64,000 nt of DNA from Trichobilharzia szidati (lineage: Eukaryota; Platyhelminthes; Trematoda; Strigeidida; Schistosomatidae). Position 1 is the stretch's first letter; each line of letters opens with the position of its first letter. This document shows positions 59,610 through 64,000 of the stretch, in pieces. Where the stretch lies: positions 67,934,416 through 67,998,415 of the forward strand of contig OX235271.1 in NCBI GenBank assembly GCA_944472155.2, in the 5' to 3' direction. The notes beneath the pieces were generated by a model. The model did no database searches. It saw only the letters and a program-made list of their open reading frames with translations, and was not told where the DNA came from. The position numbers and the translations under genes were made by a program.

Positions 59610-59788
59610 TTTGATTACAGTCTGATTCCACACAGCTTTTTGATACAGGTATGGAATTTTCAGCATGTGATATCGGTAGCCCAAATTTTGCAGGCCAGCC
59701 ACTGATATAAGGTGTGCGTCGGTAGGGGATCGAACCCCGGACCATGTGCATGGTCGGCTGGAGTCCTAACCACTGGGCCACCAGTGTC
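59610..59788 (-). mobile_element. SINE-B, copy 2
   Basis: Minus-strand copy with a perfect B box (GGTTCGATCCC) and A box remnant (TGGCCCAGTGGTTAG). The 3' part contains TATCACATGCTGAAAATTCC and ends in a run rich in A. Confidence 0.8.
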
Positions 59789-59870
59789 CTGCCATCCTGT
59801 GTGAACTGTTGGGTTCTTTACTAAGCATAGACGGTTAGGTATGCTAACGCATCAACCGTTTATATAAGAA

Positions 59871-60099
59871 TAAAACTTGGGCACTGTGGTAGAGTGTAAT
59901 TCCATTATGGGTAAATTTTATTTTGATAGAGTCTCACAGTGTTATACAGTAATATTTACTGATGACGTTTCGAGCACAATTTATTGCTCATAATCAACTT
60001 GATATGATTATGAGCAATAAATTGTGCTCGAAACGTCATCAGTAAATATTACTGTATAACACTGTGAGACTCCATCAAAATAAAATTTACCCATAATGG
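59871..60099. repeat. R2 hairpin with 95-bp arms
   Basis: Arms 59,902-59,996 and 60,005-60,099 are reverse complements with one mismatch that I can find, around an 8-base loop. The left unit continues outward to about 59,871 (ACTTGGGCACTGTGGTAG). It is a head-to-head dimer of the R2 family, much better preserved than the copy at 1980. Confidence 0.88.
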
Positions 60100-60440
60100 C
60101 ATCAACCGTTTCTTAGGTTGTACAAAACATGGCACTACGGTAAATGAAAACCAGTCCGGTCTTCAGTTTGGTAAGTTACATATTGCTTGACTCTACCACC
60201 AACGCAGAGAGCGCTTAACTAATTTGCTGACTTTATATCCTCTATAATCTTCAATAAGTTATGTTAGTAAAGGCAACCATACCTTTAATATTTTACATAT
60301 ATATATTAGTGATAATACGCTGCTGTTTGTTGTGCTGAAATAACGACACTCAGCCAATAACTACCTTTTTCATATACTTTTCTAAAATGTACAATATTCT
60401 AAAATTTCTTAGTGGTTTCTATACACTATCGTGAGTTGAC

Positions 60441-60620
60441 GCGTCGGTGGCACAGTGGTTAGGACTCTCGCCGACCATGCACATGGTCTGGGGTTCGGTC
60501 CCCTACCGACGCACACCCGATATCTATGGTCGGCCTGTGAAATTTGGGCTACCGATATCCATGCTGAAATACCATACTTGTACTGAAAATACGGTGTGGT
60601 ATCAAGCTGTAATAAAAAAT
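60441..60620 (+). mobile_element. SINE-B, copy 3
   Basis: It starts GCGTCGGTGGCACAGTGG; the B box reads GGTTCGGTCCC. The body has GATATCTATGGTCGGCCTGT and CTACCGATATCCATGCTG; the end is AATAAAAAAT. Confidence 0.85.
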
Positions 60621-60624
60621 ACTT

Positions 60625-61600
60625 TGCAATGTCTAACGCATACCACATGGAAATCGGTCATTAAAATTCAGTATGACTAGTTCTGTTAACCAGCTGTTTT
60701 CTTCAGGATCATTCTACATTGCTTGACCACCAATTGTTCCACTACCCATTTCACCCTGCTAAATAGACTACAACTTAGTTGCTGTAATACTAACTACTTC
60801 TATACTTTATAAATTTTTAAGGAGAACCTTATTTCCTAGTTGTTTGTAATAACTGCTTATATACATGTATACAAGTATAAACGTGATACTGCTAAGAATG
60901 TTCTCAGGTATCGATGTATTTGGTGACCTAATGGGAATCCCTTGTCATGAAAGCTATTAATGTACAGCATACTGCATGATTGGGATGGGCTCAAAGTAAT
61001 GCAATGCTGCAACAATGGTTATTGCAAAAATCTCAGAGCTCAAACCCAAAAAGGAAGGAGGGTGGCGCATTTTGATCACTAGATATGGTAGCGGCAACAA
61101 GTGGGAATTGCTCAGGTCTGTAGGACAGCGACATGCATTTCTTCAGCTTGAGAATTAAAGATGAGTCTAGATCCTTAACAAAATGATAGTAAGGGTTGTA
61201 CAGATCTAAATTACAAAAAGGAATGATTTGCTCCTACCATCTACAAGCATGCCCGGCTTCTTCTCAAGATACTACCTCATAGACCCCACAGAAATGAGTG
61301 AGACATCTTATAGGTCAGCTGGTCCTACGGGTTCTAATCTTCCAGAACTTTGAATTTACTTCTCACTGAAATATCACTTATCTACCTCACGACAATCTTT
61401 GTATTTACGCACTATTTGGCTCTATTTTATCCTAATTACCTAGGCCATTATTAAAGCTAAAACTTACTCTTTTATTTGTATTCGTCGCCTGATTAAAATC
61501 TGCTTGCTCTGGAGAAAACACAACAAAACAAATGTTTCAACAAAGCCGTTTTTTCATTGAAAACATAGATTCCATTGTAAGACCAATATGGGTGGCAATC
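60625..61600. other. AT-rich DNA, no gene seen
   Basis: No supported frame or repeat is visible. Confidence 0.4.
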
Positions 61601-61606
61601 TGATTG

Positions 61607-61760
61607 TTTGTACAATAATCGAACAATTTAATCTTGTGAAAAAGTATGAATTTATGATACTTCAGCATTGCAGTTTATAACACAGCTGATTGTGCCTGTA
61701 AAAATGACATGCATCTCTTGTAAACTGACCTCTTTATACCAAAAATAAATATTATTATTA
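61607..61760 (+). repeat. repeat R3, copy 2
   Basis: GAACAATTTAATCTTGTGAA, AAGTATGAATTTATGATACT and GTGCCTGTAAAAATGACATG are matched in reverse at 62,690-62,838. It lies in inverted orientation to both other copies. Confidence 0.75.
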
Positions 61761-61892
61761 TATGTAAGACCACAACCTGCACACTGTCATCACTCCTCCA
61801 TAACCTAGAAGGGAGATTAATCTTTCGAAAAGAATCCAAAGACGAGAGATAAAAATGGTGATGGAAATCCGGAATAGTCATATGATGAAAAG

Positions 61893-62245
61893 GTGAAGAA
61901 AGCAGATCTTTGCACATTTAGCTACCGTCAGCTCAGGGGAGACTATGTAACTATCTGCAAGAATACAGATGACCGTAATAACCCAAACAAAGGTGTTTCC
62001 CTAATAAGTCCCTACCAACTGCCTCACGACATCGACGAAGGGTGGCGCATCAGAGAGCGAAAACTCGACTGCGATTCCATTTCTTTCAGCCTTTAGTTTG
62101 CCGCCCCTAGAAATCTTTGCCAGCAGACGTGGCTACTGAGTCTTGCGCGGAAAGCTTTGAGCGGAGGATGGATAATTATGCAGCAAAACAAGGAGTGTGT
62201 CCATATGACCCATTCTTGAGAGACAGACACACCATACTCTATTAA
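61893..62245 (+). pseudogene. CR1-like LINE C-terminal fragment
   Basis: The first frame (61,893-62,096) reads FSYRQLRGDYVTICKNTDD, matching the Y-R-R-L-R-G-D start of the post-RT region in CR1-type LINEs. In a second frame SLPADVATESCAESFERRMD follows, where W-N-S-L-P-x-x-V-x-x-A-x-S-x-x-x-F-K-x-R-L-D is usual. At least one frameshift separates them. RT is not present next to it. It lies between two inverted R3 copies. Confidence 0.65.
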
Positions 62246-62249
62246 TGCG

Positions 62250-62685
62250 TGTCGTCTAAACTCGTTCATTACCCGTGCTTATTCTTCCCTGTCTCACTCA
62301 TCTGACTACTATACCTACTCATCCGCTTATTACATTTTATTGCTAACGGCCGCCCGCTTGAATCATTGGGCCAACAGAACTTCAATTCAACACAGTGCTC
62401 AAAATTTTCTCCATTTCCCTTTGTCCGAACCACTGAATTATGCTTTATGTTGTCAATGTACTCATCTCAATTCTCAGTTAGCTTTCAACCTACTACTGCT
62501 CATTTCTTGGCGACGAAAGAAACGCACCGTAAGGGATTATTTCATTCTTCAGGTCGAACAGCACTACGTTACATGGTATATTATCGATTGTTATTTTACT
62601 TGAAGATCGTGGATCCAGTGACTACATCGAAAATTCTGCACACTGTGTAAGTGTCTCTGTAGAATAGGATTATTACTTAGTTTCC
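62250..62685. other. no supported gene
   Basis: Two overlapping frames of about 90 codons (62,340-62,603 and 62,366-62,650) have no motif. I leave them uncalled. Confidence 0.35.
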
Positions 62686-62689
62686 AATT

Positions 62690-62838
62690 ATATAATAATT
62701 TATATTTCGTATAAACGTGTGAGTTTACAAGAAATGTATGCCATTTTTACAGGCACGATCAGTTATTTTATAAATTACAATGCTGAAGTATCATAAATTG
62801 ATACTTTTTCACAAGATTAAATTGTTCAATTATTGTAT
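62690..62838 (-). repeat. repeat R3, copy 3
   Basis: Reverse complement of 61,607-61,760 over about 150 bases. Together they form inverted repeats about 0.9 kb apart around the LINE C-terminal fragment. Confidence 0.75.
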
Positions 62839-62841
62839 AAG

Positions 62842-63350
62842 CAATCAGAACAGGTTCTTATAAATGTTAAATTGTAAACCATTTATTAAGTTCACCATCA
62901 AAGTTTAGCGACAACCCAAACTACCTTCTGTTTCCTGCTGATAGTTATGGTCAACCAGTGAACAGCTTAAATCTGGGTGAGTGCGCAGCTGTGAAATGGT
63001 ATAAAATGCAATTATGAATAATACATTATTAGAAGTATATTTACAAGAAGAAGAAGCTATATAGCACTTGAAATGATAGTATACATTTTCAATGCATAAT
63101 CCAAACCATATTGGTCTAAGCATGGAAACTTTGATGTTTTCGATGAAGATATAGCTTTGTTCAAACACTTGTGTTTTTGTGTTTTTAATCAAAGCAACCA
63201 GACTTTGGGCAAACAACAAATATGAACAAAGAGAACATTTTAGCTTTAATAATGGTAGAGGTAGTTAACATAATGTAGAGTAAAATAGTGCGTAAATAAA
63301 CAGATCATCTTGACGTAGGTAAGTGATATTTAGGTGAGGAGTGAATTCAG
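62842..63350. other. AT-rich DNA, no supported gene
   Basis: A 104-codon minus-strand frame (62,905-63,219) shows no motif, splice support or repeat match. Confidence 0.35.
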
Positions 63351-63354
63351 AGAT

Positions 63355-63545
63355 CTGTGAGTTGGTGGTACAGTGACACAGGACTCTCGCCGACCATTCA
63401 CATGGTCCGGGGTTCGGTCCCCTACCGACGCACACCCGATATCTATGGTCGGCCTGGAAAATTGGGCTACCGATATCACATGCTGAAAATTCCATACCTG
63501 TATCAAAATACTGTGTGGAGTCAAGCTATAATAAGATAAAAAATT
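63355..63545 (+). mobile_element. SINE-B, copy 4
   Basis: The A box is decayed (TGGTACAGTGACACAGG), the B box region is GGGGTTCGGTCCC. The body has GATATCTATGGTCGGCCTGG and the end is ATAAGATAAAAAATT. A less preserved copy than the one at 60,441. Confidence 0.8.
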
Positions 63546-63789
63546 ATAACCCGTAGAACAAGCTGGCCTGTAAGATGTCTCACGAATTTCTGTAGGGCCC
63601 AATGGGTAGCATCTTGACAAGAAGCTGAACAGGCTTGTAGATGGTAGGAGCAAAAGCACTTTTTTATTTATTCCTTTCTGGATGTAAACAATCTATACTA
63701 ATATATATTATTACTTAACACAATTTACCTTTATTAACCATATCTCCCACGTGTGACGAGTATCGGTTGAGAAGATCGATTCTGTTCAC

Positions 63790-64000
63790 AGTGTGCAACT
63801 TTTTGATCTGAGAAGAAAAGTAGGCGAACTCAGAAATCTCCAAGCACACCTACAACTTAAAATAATCATTCTCACCGAAACCTGACTAACCCAACCATCG
63901 CCGACAACGAAATCAGTATAGGTGATATGATTCTGCTCAGGGGAGACAGGGATAATAAGGAAGGAGGGGTAGTTGCTATATACTTTGACAGGCCACTTAA
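63790..64000 (+). pseudogene. CR1-like LINE endonuclease start, runs off window
   Basis: LRRKVGELRNLQAHLQLK and IIILTET, a TGA where Trp is expected, a frameshift, then TIADNEISIGDMILLRGDRD and KEGGVVAIYFDRPL. This is the N-terminal half of a CR1-type endonuclease (E-T-W-L, then R-G-D-R-x-x-x-x-G-G-V). It is related to the fragment at 57,660 (DNEVGMSDM against DNEISIGDM). The element continues beyond the right edge. Confidence 0.65.

Overview
The window looks like a repeat-dense, AT-rich stretch of a schistosome (Schistosoma, blood fluke) chromosome. The evidence is the mix of mobile-element families. There is a tRNA-derived SINE carrying the Schistosoma-type hammerhead ribozyme on the minus strand near 0.43-0.49 kb. 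There are two Ty3/gypsy elements of the CsRn1/Boudicca kind, recognised by a Gag zinc knuckle of the form C-x2-H-x9-C-x3-C. There is a complete 3.8 kb RTE-type (SR2-like) LINE, several Penelope-like elements with GIY-YIG endonuclease, and CR1/SR1-like LINE fragments. I cannot assign the species from the sequence alone.

Layout. 0-15 kb: a hammerhead SINE, two candidate duplicated short host exons (0.96 and 2.55 kb), two Penelope-like loci in which a short 5'-truncated copy sits head-to-head with a longer one (3.5-5.1 kb and 11.5-13.2 kb), a minus-strand Penelope RT remnant split by a SINE (5.15-6.15 kb), and further SINE and Penelope pieces. 15-24 kb: mostly featureless AT-rich DNA with an RTE 3' end (18.8-19.5 kb) and a Penelope endonuclease pseudogene (23.3-23.9 kb). 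24.15-29.36 kb: Gypsy element A, complete, LTRs without visible differences, 4-bp target duplication. 30 kb: an inverted SINE pair, one unit with an intact-looking hammerhead core. 31.5-32 kb: a broken gypsy Gag of another lineage. 35.5-42.6 kb: an old, decayed CsRn1-like element C, split inside its Gag zinc knuckle by a younger complete element B (36.07-41.60 kb). 44.25-48.10 kb: the full-length RTE element with a 13-bp target duplication. 48.5-49.5 kb (minus): the best candidate for host-derived coding sequence, a long open frame behind a good splice acceptor, interrupted by one TGA. 50-64 kb: four copies of a second tRNA-derived SINE, a CR1-like RT (minus, 54.2-55.2 kb), CR1-like endonuclease and C-terminal fragments, a 95-bp-arm near-perfect hairpin (59.9-60.1 kb) and other short repeats.

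How the parts relate. Elements A and B share their domain order, a primer-binding-like site and a one-base overlap between the gag stop and the pol start (TGATG, TAATG), which suggests Pol is made by termination-reinitiation. Their visible lesions are complementary: A has an open gag but a changed RT motif and one pol stop, and B has an open pol but one gag stop. Head-to-head inverted dimers recur in unrelated repeat families (Penelope-like elements, the hammerhead SINE and a hairpin repeat), which is the most unusual structural theme of the window. No host gene can be named with confidence.
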